A stretch of DNA of 64,000 bases from an uncultured Enterorhabdus sp. (GCA_947649205.1 CANSQM010000013.1:1-64000), one strand, 5' to 3'. Counted from the stretch's first letter, positions 27,648 to 36,307 are shown. Translations and numbers: made by a program. Notes: a model not told the origin generated them from the sequence alone.

Positions 27648-28491
27648 TCTGTGCGATACCGCCGGTGTCGGGTCCGGGGGAGTGCCGGCCATCGAGTACC
27701 GCAACGTCGTGTTCTCCTACCGGACGGGCGAGCCGTTCATGGAGGGGCTGTCGGCCGTGGTGGAGCCGGGCTGCGTGACCAGCATCGTGGGGCCCAACGG
27801 CAGCGGGAAGTCCACTCTGGTGAAGCTGGCGCTGGGCCTGGTGTGCCCCCAGGCGGGCAGCGTGCGGGTGGCCGGCCAGGAGAGCCGCTCGCTCTCGCCG
27901 CGGCAGCGGGCCCGCACCATGGCGGTGCTCGCCCAGTCCTCCCGGGTGCCTCCCATGACGGTGGAGGCGCTCGTGGGCTGCGGGCGCCATCCGCATCTGG
28001 GGCACGCCGGCCGCCTCGGTCCGCAGGACCGCGAGCAGGTGGAGGCGGCCATGGAGCGGGCAGGCGTGGCGCGGTTTCGCGGCCAAGACGTGCGCCGGCT
28101 CTCCGGCGGCGAGCGCCAGCGGGTCTTTCTGGCCATGACCCTGGCCCAGGACACCGACCTCATCGTGCTGGACGAGCCCACCACCTACCTGGATATCAGC
28201 GCCTGCCACGACCTTATGGTCCTCGTGCGCGATCTGAACCGCCGGGAGGGCAAGACCGTGGCCATGGTCATCCACGACCTCGATCTGGCCCTGCGCTACT
28301 CCGATCGCCTCGTGGTGATGGAGCGCGGGCGCGCAGTGGCCCAGGGGACGGTGCCGGCCGTGCTGGCCTCGGGGGCGGTGGGCGATGCCTTCGCCATGGA
28401 CATCTGCGCCCACGAGCGCTGTCGGCGCGACGCCTCTTCGGGCTCCTGCGCCCCCGCCGAGCGCGGCTACGTGCTGTACCCGCGCTCTTAG
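27640..28491 (+). CDS. ABC importer ATP-binding protein (FecE/BtuD-type)
   Basis: A 283-residue ATPase with Walker A GPNGSGKST, signature LSGGERQRV, Walker B LIVLDEPTTYLD and switch His in VIHDLDLAL. It starts at TTG inside the permease gene (8-base overlap), so the three importer genes form one operon. The C-terminus ends in a Cys-containing tail typical of no known domain. Confidence 0.9.
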   Translation: MTDLCDTAGVGSGGVPAIEYRNVVFSYRTGEPFMEGLSAVVEPGCVTSIVGPNGSGKSTLVKLALGLVCPQAGSVRVAGQESRSLSPRQRARTMAVLAQSSRVPPMTVEALVGCGRHPHLGHAGRLGPQDREQVEAAMERAGVARFRGQDVRRLSGGERQRVFLAMTLAQDTDLIVLDEPTTYLDISACHDLMVLVRDLNRREGKTVAMVIHDLDLALRYSDRLVVMERGRAVAQGTVPAVLASGAVGDAFAMDICAHERCRRDASSGSCAPAERGYVLYPRS

Positions 28492-28623
28492 GGGCTTGCG
28501 CGGGCGCGTGGTCGGCTCGCGCGACAGGTCGCCCGCGTGGGAAAGGAGGCGCGCCGCCCCGCCCCCGGCGCCGCACCTATCGCCGGGGCCTATGGAGCCT
28601 GCGATCATGCCGATGGCTTGGGG

Positions 28624-28653
28624 CTTGCGCGGGCGGCACGCCTGGCCTACAAT
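28624..28653 (+). promoter_or_regulatory. Promoter of the riboflavin transport operon
   Basis: TTGCGC (28624-28629) and TACAAT (28648-28653) with an 18-base spacer lie about 20 bases before the FMN riboswitch. The preceding 130 bases after the ABC importer show nothing else. Confidence 0.6.
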
Positions 28654-28671
28654 GCAAGGCATGAATTCTGT

Positions 28672-28814
28672 TTCAGGGCGAGGTGGAAATCCTCACTGGC
28701 GGTAAGCGGCACGGGATGCGCATCCCTTCCGCAAGCCCGCGACCCTGCGCCTGCGCAGGCTGACCCGGTGAAAATCCGGGGCCAACGGTCACAGTCCGGA
28801 TGGAAGAGGCAGAT
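28672..28814 (+). ncRNA. FMN riboswitch (RFN element)
   Basis: The conserved FMN aptamer blocks occur in order: TTCAGGGCGAGGTGGAAATC, CTGGCGGTAAG, AAGCCCGCGA, GGTGAAAATCCGGGGCC, AACGGTCACAGTCCGGATGG and AAGAGGCA. It senses FMN and, with the terminator at 28870, should turn off the downstream ribU-ecf operon when flavin is plentiful. Confidence 0.95.
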
Positions 28815-28869
28815 GTTCGCGCACCGGCCCCGAAGGGCCGGTACCTCCCGCGGGAGGGCGCGAACCCTA

Positions 28870-28912
28870 CGAGGCCTGTATGAACCGAATTCATACGGGC
28901 TCGTTTTCTTTC
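28870..28912 (+). terminator. Riboswitch expression-platform terminator
   Basis: A hairpin (CGAGGCCTGTATGAA at 28870-28884 with TTCATACGGGCTCG at 28890-28903) runs into TTTTCTTTCT, about 60 bases before ribU. It is the expected transcription-attenuation platform of the FMN aptamer. Confidence 0.85.
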
Positions 28913-28971
28913 TGGCGAGGGGAAGGCGAATCCGCACCCAGAGGCTCCCTCGCCGAAAGAAGGTGACGATC

Positions 28972-29613
28972 ATGGCCGAGAAGCCCACGATCCATCCCGC
29001 TGCCGCCGGCAGCCCCGTCCGTCCCGCGAAGGCCCCTACGGCCCAGAAGTCGCTGGCCAACACCAACCTGTGGTCCACGCGCGTACTGGTGACCATCGCG
29101 CTGATGTGCGCCATCTCCATCCTGCTCACGTTCGTTGAGTTCCCGCTGCTGCCCGGCGTGGCGTGGCTGTCCTACGACGCCTCGTTCATGCCCGCCATGG
29201 TGTGCGGCTTCGCCTACGGCCCGGCGGCCGGTCTTGCCTGCGGCATCATCTCCGTGGTGGCCCACGGCATCCTGTTCGCCGACTTCACTGGCGCGCTCAT
29301 GAACTTCGTCGTGGTCATCGGCTATATTCTCCCGGCGGCCCTCGTGTACAAGCGCATCCACTCCTTCAAGGGCGCCGTTATCGGTCTGGCCTTGGGCGTC
29401 GTGGTGGCCGTGGTCATGGCCGTGCTCGGCAACCTGGTGGTCACTCCCGCCTGGCTCGGCGTGCCGGTGGATGCCGTGGTGGCCATGATCGTGCCCATCC
29501 TCATTCCCTTCAACCTTTTGAAGGGCATCTTGAACTCGGTGCTCACGCTCATCGTGTACAAGGCCATCTCCAACCTGATCACGCCGAAGAAAGACCAAGT
29601 AAAGGGCTTGTAA
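28972..29613 (+). CDS. ribU: Riboflavin-specific ECF transporter S component
   Basis: A 213-residue membrane protein with a soluble, Pro/Ala-rich N-terminal tail of about 35 residues and six hydrophobic segments. The segment FVEFPLLPGVAWLSYDASFM fits the RibU riboflavin-binding family, and the FMN riboswitch upstream confirms the ligand class. It binds riboflavin in the membrane and works with the EcfA-EcfA'-EcfT module encoded directly downstream. An AAGAAGGTGA ribosome site precedes the ATG. Confidence 0.9.
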   Translation: MAEKPTIHPAAAGSPVRPAKAPTAQKSLANTNLWSTRVLVTIALMCAISILLTFVEFPLLPGVAWLSYDASFMPAMVCGFAYGPAAGLACGIISVVAHGILFADFTGALMNFVVVIGYILPAALVYKRIHSFKGAVIGLALGVVVAVVMAVLGNLVVTPAWLGVPVDAVVAMIVPILIPFNLLKGILNSVLTLIVYKAISNLITPKKDQVKGL

Positions 29614-30447
29614 GTGACTGAGACGTTCATCGACTTCGGCGACGCCGGCTTCACCTACGACGGCGAGCGCTTCGTTTTCCGCCACTTGAACCTCACGGTG
29701 CCCCAGGGGCAGTTCCTCTGCCTTCTGGGCGGCAACGGGTCGGGGAAATCGACCCTGGCCAAGCATATCAACGCGCTGCTCGTGCCCGATGAGGGGCGGG
29801 TGGACGTGTTCGGCCAGGACACCCGCGATCCGGAGGCCACCTACTTCATCCGCTCCAATGCTGGTTTGGTGTTTCAGAACCCCGATGATCAGATCGTGGC
29901 GAGCCTCATTGAGAACGACGTGGCCTTCGGCCCCGAGAATTTGGGCGTGCCCAACCCCGAGCTGCGCGAGCGCGTGACCCGGGCCTTGGAAGAGGTGGGT
30001 CTCATGGGCTTCGAGAAGCACGAGACCAACGCGCTGTCGGGCGGCCAGAAGCAGCGGGTGGCCATCGCCGGCGTGCTCGCCATGGACCCGGCCATCCTCA
30101 TTCTGGACGAGGCCACGGCCATGTTGGACCCCCGGGGCCGCGCCGGTCTTCTGCGGGTGGTGCGCGAGCTGCACGGCGCCGGCATGACCGTGGTGATGAT
30201 CACCCATTACATGGAAGAGGCGGCCCAGGCCGAGCGGGTGGTGGTGCTCGATCGGGGCACCGTGATGCTCGACGGGACGCCCGCCGAGGTGCTCACCCGG
30301 GCCGACGAGTTGGAGGCGCTCTCCCTAGAGGTACCCTTCGCCTGCCGGCTGTCCCGCCAGCTCCAGGCCCGCGGCGTGCCCGTGGCCACCTGCATCACCG
30401 AAGACGAGCTGAAGGAGGAGCTATGCGCCTTGCGTTCGACGATGTGA
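29614..30447 (+). CDS. ecfA1: ECF transporter ATPase A1
   Basis: A 277-residue ABC ATPase (Walker A GGNGSGKST, LSGGQKQRV, Walker B ILILDEATAMLD, MITHYMEEA) of the cobalt/ECF type. The GTG start directly follows the ribU stop. It forms the heterodimeric motor with EcfA2. Its 3' end overlaps ecfA2 by 25 bases. Confidence 0.92.
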   Translation: MTETFIDFGDAGFTYDGERFVFRHLNLTVPQGQFLCLLGGNGSGKSTLAKHINALLVPDEGRVDVFGQDTRDPEATYFIRSNAGLVFQNPDDQIVASLIENDVAFGPENLGVPNPELRERVTRALEEVGLMGFEKHETNALSGGQKQRVAIAGVLAMDPAILILDEATAMLDPRGRAGLLRVVRELHGAGMTVVMITHYMEEAAQAERVVVLDRGTVMLDGTPAEVLTRADELEALSLEVPFACRLSRQLQARGVPVATCITEDELKEELCALRSTM

Positions 30448-31361
30448 GCTACTCCTACGACGGGGCGAAGGCCGCCGAGAAGAAAGGGCGCCGCGGAAAG
30501 GGCGCCCAGCGGGAGGCTGCCTGGGGCAACGCCCCGGACGCGGCTTGGGCCCTGCGAAACGTGACCTTCGCGGTGGAGCCGGGGGAGTTCTTCGGCGTGG
30601 CCGGGCACACCGGCAGCGGGAAGTCCACGCTTATCCAGCACATGAACGGGCTGGTGCATCCCACCTGCGGCCGCGTGACGGCCGACGGGGAGGACCTGGC
30701 CGAGAAGGGCGTGGGCGCCCGGGTGCGCCAGCGGGTGGGGCTCGTGTTCCAGTATCCCGAGAATCAGCTGTTCGCCGCCACGGTCTACGACGATGTGGCC
30801 TTCGGTCCCCGCAATATGAAGCTGGGCGCCGACGAGGTGGACCGCCGCGTGCGGGAGGCCATGGCGCTGGTGGGCCTCTCCTTCGACGACCTGGCCGAGC
30901 GCAGCCCCTTCGACCTGTCCGGCGGCCAGCAGCGCCGCGTGGCCTTCGCCGGCGTGCTGGCCATGGAGCCGGAGATGCTCGTGCTCGACGAGCCCGTGGC
31001 CGGTCTCGACCCGCTTTCCCGCACCGACTTCCTCGCCCTCATCGCGTCGTTTCACACCCGGGGCATGACGGTGGTCATGGTGTCCCACTCTATGGAGGAT
31101 CTGGCGGCCCTGGCCGATCGCATCCTCGTGCTCTCCGAGGGCCGCGTGTTCGCCCTGGGCACCCCCGAGGAGGTGTTCGCCGACGGGGCCGGGCTGCGCT
31201 CAGTGGGCCTGGGGGCGCCGGCCCCCGAGGCCTTCGCCGCCTCGCTGCGGGAGGCGGGTTTCTCGCTGCCGGCGGCCCTCTACGACGAGGCGACCCTGGC
31301 TGCCGATATTGCCGCCCAGCTGGGCGCGGCGGGGGAGCAGGGAGGCGAGGGCCGTGGGTGA
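30423..31361 (+). CDS. ecfA2: ECF transporter ATPase A2
   Basis: A 312-residue ABC ATPase with Walker A GHTGSGKST, the ECF-typical QYPENQLF, LSGGQQRRV and MLVLDEPVAGLD. A basic insert of about 30 residues (KKGRRGKGAQ ...) near residue 20 is unusual for EcfA. It starts within ecfA1 at AGGAGCT-ATG and ends within ecfT, so translation is coupled. Confidence 0.92.
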   Translation: MRLAFDDVSYSYDGAKAAEKKGRRGKGAQREAAWGNAPDAAWALRNVTFAVEPGEFFGVAGHTGSGKSTLIQHMNGLVHPTCGRVTADGEDLAEKGVGARVRQRVGLVFQYPENQLFAATVYDDVAFGPRNMKLGADEVDRRVREAMALVGLSFDDLAERSPFDLSGGQQRRVAFAGVLAMEPEMLVLDEPVAGLDPLSRTDFLALIASFHTRGMTVVMVSHSMEDLAALADRILVLSEGRVFALGTPEEVFADGAGLRSVGLGAPAPEAFAASLREAGFSLPAALYDEATLAADIAAQLGAAGEQGGEGRG

Positions 31362-32154
31362 TCGCGCCATCATCGGCCAGTACTGGCCCGCCGAGTCGCT
31401 GGTGCACGCCATGGACCCGCGGGTGAAGTTCCTGCTGTCCCTCGGTCTCATGGCCGCGGTGTTCTGCGCGGCCACCCCGGCTTCCCTGGCCGTGGCGGCC
31501 CTGTTCGTGGCGGCCTTCTACGCCGCGAGTCGCATTCCGCTGCTCCAGGCGGTGCGGGCCCTGGCACCCCTGCTCGTGCTCGTGGTGCTGACGGCGCTGC
31601 TGAACGTGCTGTTCGTCCAGGGCGGCACGGTGTACTTCGAGTTCGGCATTATCTGCATCAGCGAGAAGGGCATCCAGTCGGCGGCGTTCATCGGCTGCCG
31701 CTTGCTGCTGCTGCTCATGGGCATGAGCCTGCTCACCCTGACCACCACGACCCTCGACATCACGGCGGCCTTCGAGCGCCTGCTCGCCCCGGCGGCCCGC
31801 ATCGGTGTGCCCGCCCACGAGCTGGGCATGATCCTCGGCATCGCCCTGCGCTTTTTGCCCCAGTTCATGACCGAGCTCGGCGTTATCTACCGGGCTCAGG
31901 TCAGCCGTGGGGCCCATTTCAACGTGAACCCCTTCAAGGGGGGCGTGAGCACGCTGACGGCCCTCATGGTGCCGCTGTTCGCGAGCGCCTTCCGCCACGC
32001 GGAGACCCTCTCGGCCGCCATGGAGGCCCGCTGCTACCATGGGGGCGCGGGGCGCACGCGCCTGGTGCCCCTGCGCCTCACCTGGCGCGACGGGGTGGGC
32101 ACGGCCGCTGTCCTGGCCATGGCCGCCGCCATCATCATCGTGAACTTCCTCTAG
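31354..32154 (+). CDS. ecfT: ECF transporter transmembrane subunit T
   Basis: A 266-residue EcfT with about five membrane segments and the coupling-helix motifs MEARCYHGG and the related ARIGVPAHELG segment. The GTG start at 31354 overlaps the ecfA2 stop; the longer frame from 31309 is inside ecfA2. EcfT couples the ATPases to S components. Confidence 0.9.
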   Translation: MGDRAIIGQYWPAESLVHAMDPRVKFLLSLGLMAAVFCAATPASLAVAALFVAAFYAASRIPLLQAVRALAPLLVLVVLTALLNVLFVQGGTVYFEFGIICISEKGIQSAAFIGCRLLLLLMGMSLLTLTTTTLDITAAFERLLAPAARIGVPAHELGMILGIALRFLPQFMTELGVIYRAQVSRGAHFNVNPFKGGVSTLTALMVPLFASAFRHAETLSAAMEARCYHGGAGRTRLVPLRLTWRDGVGTAAVLAMAAAIIIVNFL

Positions 32155-32166
32155 AAAGGAACCGCT

Positions 32167-32595
32167 ATGTCCCAAGGAAAAGAGACCATCGTCAGCTACC
32201 TGACCAGCATTCCCGCCTGGTACCTGGCCACGGTGGAGGAGACCCCCGAGGGCGCCAGGCCCCACGTGCGCCCCTTCAGCTTCGCCATCATGCAGGACGG
32301 CGACATCCAGTTCTGCACCGCCACCACCAAGGACTGCTACCGCGAGATGGCTGCGAACCCTCATGTGGAGCTGACCGCCTGGAAGCCCGGTGCCGGCTGG
32401 GTGATCCTGCGCGGGAAGGCGAACCTGACCGACACTGCCGACGCCCATACCCGCGAGGAGGGCTTCAAGCACATGGTGGCCCTCGGCGAGACCTGGGAGA
32501 GCGCCGATGATGAGGCCCTCACGTTCTTCACCATCGAAGAGGCCGAGGCCTGGCTCTGCGACATCGACGGCTCCTGGAACCCCGTGGAGCTGTAA
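32167..32595 (+). CDS. Pyridoxamine 5'-phosphate oxidase-family FMN-binding protein
   Basis: A 142-residue split-barrel protein (WYLATVEETPEGARPHVRPF, DIQFCTATTKDCYREM, ILRGKANLT) of the small PPOX/Nim-like group. Such proteins bind FMN or a related flavin and reduce or bind small molecules; the exact substrate is unknown. It lies 12 bases after ecfT behind AGAAAGGAACC, so it appears to be the last gene of the FMN-riboswitch operon, consistent with flavin use. Confidence 0.82.
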   Translation: MSQGKETIVSYLTSIPAWYLATVEETPEGARPHVRPFSFAIMQDGDIQFCTATTKDCYREMAANPHVELTAWKPGAGWVILRGKANLTDTADAHTREEGFKHMVALGETWESADDEALTFFTIEEAEAWLCDIDGSWNPVEL

Positions 32596-32683
32596 CGATC
32601 TCGTTTACCGAGGCAGGGAAGGGCAGCTGAATTGTTCTGAACTGCGGCAATGCTAAGTGAGAAGCCCATTTTCGTGGGAGTAG

Positions 32684-32811
32684 CCGAGCGGGGGCGGGAG
32701 GGCCCCGCGCGCAGATTCCGCAGTCTCGGAAATAATGGTGTAAAATTTTCCCACCATTATTTCCGAAAGCGAGGACTTGTTTGAGCACGGGGCCCTCCCG
32801 CCCCCGCTCGG
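32684..32811 (+). repeat. Structured repeat family A, copy 2
   Basis: A perfect 24-bp outer stem (32684-32707 with 32788-32811) encloses GCGCGCAGATTCCGCAG, a perfect 15-bp inner hairpin (32726-32740 with 32752-32766) and CGAAAGCGAGGACTTG. It lies between the PPOX-type gene and an AGCS symporter gene. Confidence 0.9.
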
Positions 32812-32868
32812 CGGTCGGGGCATGGAGTTCTGGCTCCTTTGCCCGACAGGCAAGTCCCTAAGGACCTC

Positions 32869-34299
32869 ATGACTGAAATTCTCACAACGATCGATTCATT
32901 CGTGTGGGGGCCGGCGATGATCGCGCTCCTTCTGGGCACCCACGTCTACCTCACCTTCCGCACCGGCTTCATCCAGCGCAAGCTGCCGGCGGCCATCCGC
33001 ATGTCGGTAAAGAGCGACCCGGACGGCAAGGGCGACATCTCCAGCTTCGGGGCCCTGGCCACGGCGCTCGCGGCCACCATCGGCACCGGCTCCATCGTGG
33101 GCGTGGCCACGGCTCTGCTCGCGGGCGGCCCGGGCGCCATCTTCTGGATGTGGATCGCCGGCATCTTCGGCATCGCCACCAAGTACGTGGAAACCTACGC
33201 CGCGGTGAAGTACCGCGTGCGCGACCGGCGCGGCCAGATGATGGGCGGCGCCATGTTCGTGTGGAGGCGGGCCTTCGCCCGGCCCGACGGCACGGTGCCC
33301 TGGTGGGCGACGCTGGGGGCCGTGGCCTTCGCCGGCTTCGCCGTCATCGCCACCATCGGCACCGGCTCGGCGGTGCAGGCGGCGGCCATCTCCGGCATCG
33401 TGACCTCCTCGGTGCCCGCCATTCCGGCCGTGGCCGTGGGCGTGGTCATCGTAGTGGCCGTGGCGGCGGTCATCTTCGGCGGCGTGAACTCCATCGCCCG
33501 GGTGTGCGAGTGGCTCGTGCCCGTCATGGCCGGGGCCTACGCCCTGGGCTGCCTCGTCATCATGGCCATGAACGCCCCGGTGCTGGGCCAGGCCGTGGGG
33601 CTCATCCTGGAGTGCGCCTTCACGGCGAAGGCCGCCTTCGGCGGGGCCGTGGGCTCGGGCATGATCATGGCCCTGCAATTCGGCTGCGCCCGCGGGCTGT
33701 TCTCCAACGAGAGCGGCCTGGGCACGGCCCCCATCGTGGCGGCCGCCGCCAAGACGCGCAACCCGGCCGACCAGGCGCTCATCTCCATGACCGGCGCCTT
33801 CTGGTCCACCGGCGTCATCTGCCTGCTCACGGGGCTCGTGCTCGTGTCCACCATGATCGCCCATCCCGAGATCGGCCAGGAGATCCTCGCCGACCCCTCC
33901 ATCGCCACCGGCGCGGCCCTTGCCAGTGCCGCCTTCGCCGAGATTCCCTACTTCGGCACACCCATCCTCGTGCTCGGCATGTGCTCGTTCGCCTATTCCA
34001 CCATTCTGGGCTGGTCCTACTACGGGAACCGCTGCGTGGCCTACCTGTTCGGGCCCAAGGGCATCAAGCCCTACCAGATTGTGTACGTGGCCGTGGCCTT
34101 CTTCGGGGCCATCGGGGTGGGGGACGTAGTGTGGACCATCTCGGACATCGGCAACGCCCTCATGGCCATCCCCAACATCATCGTGGTGCTGCTGCTGTCG
34201 GGTATGATCGCCCGGGAGACGAAGCACTTCGTCTACGAGGGGCATCTGGATGAGGAATACGCCGAGCCCGTGCCCACGGTGGACAAGGCCCAGCTGTAG
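32869..34299 (+). CDS. Alanine/glycine:cation symporter (AGCS), first copy
   Basis: A 476-residue protein with about ten membrane segments and AGCS family motifs (TFRTGFIQRKLP, ALAATIGTGSIVGVATAL, GAIFWMWIAG, FGCARGLFSNESGLGTAPI). It imports alanine or glycine with Na+ or H+. AAGGACCTC precedes the ATG; the 32839 frame start lies before it. The second gene downstream encodes a close paralogue of the same length, so substrates may be split between them. Confidence 0.92.
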   Translation: MTEILTTIDSFVWGPAMIALLLGTHVYLTFRTGFIQRKLPAAIRMSVKSDPDGKGDISSFGALATALAATIGTGSIVGVATALLAGGPGAIFWMWIAGIFGIATKYVETYAAVKYRVRDRRGQMMGGAMFVWRRAFARPDGTVPWWATLGAVAFAGFAVIATIGTGSAVQAAAISGIVTSSVPAIPAVAVGVVIVVAVAAVIFGGVNSIARVCEWLVPVMAGAYALGCLVIMAMNAPVLGQAVGLILECAFTAKAAFGGAVGSGMIMALQFGCARGLFSNESGLGTAPIVAAAAKTRNPADQALISMTGAFWSTGVICLLTGLVLVSTMIAHPEIGQEILADPSIATGAALASAAFAEIPYFGTPILVLGMCSFAYSTILGWSYYGNRCVAYLFGPKGIKPYQIVYVAVAFFGAIGVGDVVWTISDIGNALMAIPNIIVVLLLSGMIARETKHFVYEGHLDEEYAEPVPTVDKAQL

Positions 34300-34457
34300 A
34301 AGGTGCGCCGCTCGGGGGCGGTGTCCCGCCATAGCGGCCTCCTGGCCGGGGTGTCGGCGACCGCAGCCGCGGCGATGGGCGACCGCGGGGCATCGGGCCG
34401 CTGACGGCGTGCGCGGGACGTACCGTTGCCGTTCGCTGGTAATTCTCCCATTGTTAA

Positions 34458-34486
34458 CATTGCCGCTCAACTTCTCTGCCTATAAT
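34458..34486 (+). promoter_or_regulatory. Promoter of the second AGCS gene
   Basis: A consensus -10 TATAAT (34481-34486) follows CATTGC (34458-34463) at 17 bases. This AT-rich patch stands out in the GC-rich 312-base gap between the two symporter genes. Confidence 0.7.
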
Positions 34487-34492
34487 GCGGGT

Positions 34493-34510
34493 ACTTTAGC
34501 GCGTTAAAGT
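34493..34510 (+). promoter_or_regulatory. 18-bp palindromic operator-like site
   Basis: ACTTTAGCGCGTTAAAGT is a near-perfect palindrome placed at about +1 to +18 of the predicted transcript of the second AGCS gene. The position suits a repressor site. The rest of the leader to 34611 shows nothing specific apart from AGGAGAGGAG before the start. Confidence 0.5.
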
Positions 34511-34611
34511 GCCCGGGTCGCTCTGGCGGCGGCTCGGACCGCGATGGGGCTTGGGGGCCTTACGCTCGCGGGCCTCGTGCCAACGCGCCCGTAGGAGAGG
34601 AGAAGCGATTC

Positions 34612-36042
34612 ATGGATATGATCGTGAACGCCATCAACGCCATCGACGGCTTCGTGTGGGGGCCGCCGATGCTCGTGCTGCTGCTGGGCAGCCACATCTT
34701 CCTGACCTTCCGAACCGGGTTCATCCAGCGGAAGCTGCCGACGGCCATCAAGCTGTCGGTGACCAAGGACCCCGACGCCCCCGGTGACATCAGCCAGTTC
34801 GGCGCCTTGTGCACGGCCCTGTCGGCCACCATCGGCACCGGCAACATCGTCGGCGTGGGCACGGCCATCATCGCCGGCGGCCCGGGCGCGGTGTTCTGGA
34901 TGTGGATCACCGGCGTCTTCGGCATCGCCACGAAGTACTCCGAGACCTTCGCCGCGGTGAAGTACCGCGTCAAGGACCACAACGGCGACATGCTCGGCGG
35001 CGCCATGTACGCCTGGAAGCGCGGATTTACCGACAAGAACGGTCATACTCCCTGGTGGGCCCTGCTCGGCGCCGGTGCCTTCGCCCTGTTCGCGGGCATC
35101 GCGTCCTTCGGCATCGGAAGCGCGGTACAGTCCTCCGCCATGACCGAGGTCATCGCCACGAATCTGCCCGGCGTGCCGGCCTGGGGCATCGGCCTAGCCA
35201 TCGTCATCATGGTGTCCATCGTCATCTTCGGCGGCGTGAAGGTCATCTCGAACGTATGCGAGAAGCTCGTGCCCTTCATGGCCATCGCCTACATCTGGGG
35301 CTGCGTCGTTATCTTGGGCATGAACTGGGAGTTCGTCTGGCCGGCCCTGTGCCTCATCGTGGAGAGCGCCTTCACGGCCAAAGCGGCCTTCGGCGGCGCG
35401 TTGGGCAGCGGCCTCATGCTGGCCCTCCAGTTCGGCTGCGCCCGCGGCCTGTTCTCCAATGAGTCGGGCCTCGGCTCGGCGCCCATCGTGGCGTCGGCGG
35501 CCGCCACGCGCAACCCGGCCCGCCAGGCCCTCGTGTCCATGACCGGCACCTTCTGGGACACGGTCATCATCTGCCTGCTCACGGGCCTCGTGCTCGTGTC
35601 CACCATGCTCGGCAACGCCGATTTGCAGGCCGAGGTCATGGCCGGCAACATCAGCGCTGGCGCCCAGCTGTCCAGCGCCGCCTTCGCGAGTATTCCCTAC
35701 ATCGGCACGCCCATCCTCATCTTCGGCATGATCCTGTTCGCCTACTCCACCATCCTGGGCTGGAGCTACTACGGCAACCGCTGCGTCACCTACCTGTTCG
35801 GCAAGCGCGCCATCCGCCCCTACCAGGTGCTCTACGTGCTCGTGGCCTTCCTCGGCGCCATCGGCGTGGGCGAGGTGGTCTGGACGGTCTCCGACATCAC
35901 CAACGCGCTCATGGCCATTCCCAACATCATCATGGTGCTGCTGCTCTCGGGCCTGATCGCCAAAGAGACGCGCCACTACGTCTACGAGAAGAACCTCGAC
36001 GAGCGCGACGAGACTCCCATTCCCCAGTTGGACAGCAAGTAA
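34612..36042 (+). CDS. Alanine/glycine:cation symporter (AGCS), second copy
   Basis: A 476-residue AGCS protein with the same layout and motifs as its neighbour (TFRTGFIQRKLPTAIKLSV, FGCARGLFSNESGLGSAPI, SYYGNRCVTYLFG). AGGAGAGGAGAAG gives a strong ribosome site. Unlike the first copy it has its own consensus promoter and palindromic site, so the tandem pair is probably separately controlled. Confidence 0.92.
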   Translation: MDMIVNAINAIDGFVWGPPMLVLLLGSHIFLTFRTGFIQRKLPTAIKLSVTKDPDAPGDISQFGALCTALSATIGTGNIVGVGTAIIAGGPGAVFWMWITGVFGIATKYSETFAAVKYRVKDHNGDMLGGAMYAWKRGFTDKNGHTPWWALLGAGAFALFAGIASFGIGSAVQSSAMTEVIATNLPGVPAWGIGLAIVIMVSIVIFGGVKVISNVCEKLVPFMAIAYIWGCVVILGMNWEFVWPALCLIVESAFTAKAAFGGALGSGLMLALQFGCARGLFSNESGLGSAPIVASAAATRNPARQALVSMTGTFWDTVIICLLTGLVLVSTMLGNADLQAEVMAGNISAGAQLSSAAFASIPYIGTPILIFGMILFAYSTILGWSYYGNRCVTYLFGKRAIRPYQVLYVLVAFLGAIGVGEVVWTVSDITNALMAIPNIIMVLLLSGLIAKETRHYVYEKNLDERDETPIPQLDSK

Positions 36043-36068
36043 TCATTCTGCAAAATATGGTGTGACGG

Positions 36069-36098
36069 ACGAGCGCTCTGCCATGCAGGGCGCTCGTG
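36069..36098 (+). terminator. Hairpin after the second AGCS gene
   Basis: ACGAGCGC and GCGCTCGT with inner CTGC/GCAG pairs form a strong stem 26 bases after the stop. No T-run follows; a TAGAAT (36100-36105) just behind could be a -10 box for the small gene downstream. Confidence 0.5.
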
Positions 36099-36177
36099 TT
36101 AGAATGGCCAGATGGTCGACGGGCCGTAAGTCCTGAGCGCCAGGCGGTGCCTTCTTTTTCGAGAGGAGGTGAATCGC

Positions 36178-36291
36178 TTGGACGTCTTCGTTTTCATCGT
36201 GCGCCTGGTGACAGCTGTTGTCGGGTTGCTGAGGGAGGCGGTTGCGTTCTCCGAGACGCTCAGGAGGGGCCAACATGGGAAGGACCGCTAG
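36178..36291 (+). CDS. Small hydrophobic peptide, 37 residues (possible toxin-like)
   Basis: A TTG start lies 5 bases behind the near-perfect ribosome site GAGAGGAGGTGA. The peptide reads MDVFVFIVRLVTAVVGLLRE, then an amphipathic stretch and a basic tail GQHGKDR. One hydrophobic helix plus a charged tail resembles small holin-like or type I toxin peptides, but I recognise no family. Its stop lies in the arm of a strong hairpin. It sits alone in the 360-base gap between the symporter and flavoprotein genes. The strong ribosome site is the main support. Confidence 0.5.
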   Translation: MDVFVFIVRLVTAVVGLLREAVAFSETLRRGQHGKDR

Positions 36292-36307
36292 TTCGTGCTA
36301 GCGGTCC
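36282..36307 (+). terminator. Hairpin at the end of the small peptide gene
   Basis: A perfect 10-bp stem GGACCGCTAG / CTAGCGGTCC with a 6-nt loop contains the peptide's TAG stop. No T-run follows. Confidence 0.55.

Noticed and set aside
36043-36276. 77-codon minus-strand frame after the second AGCS gene
   Set aside because: It has no ribosome site or family resemblance and overlaps hairpins and the better-supported 37-residue peptide on the plus strand.
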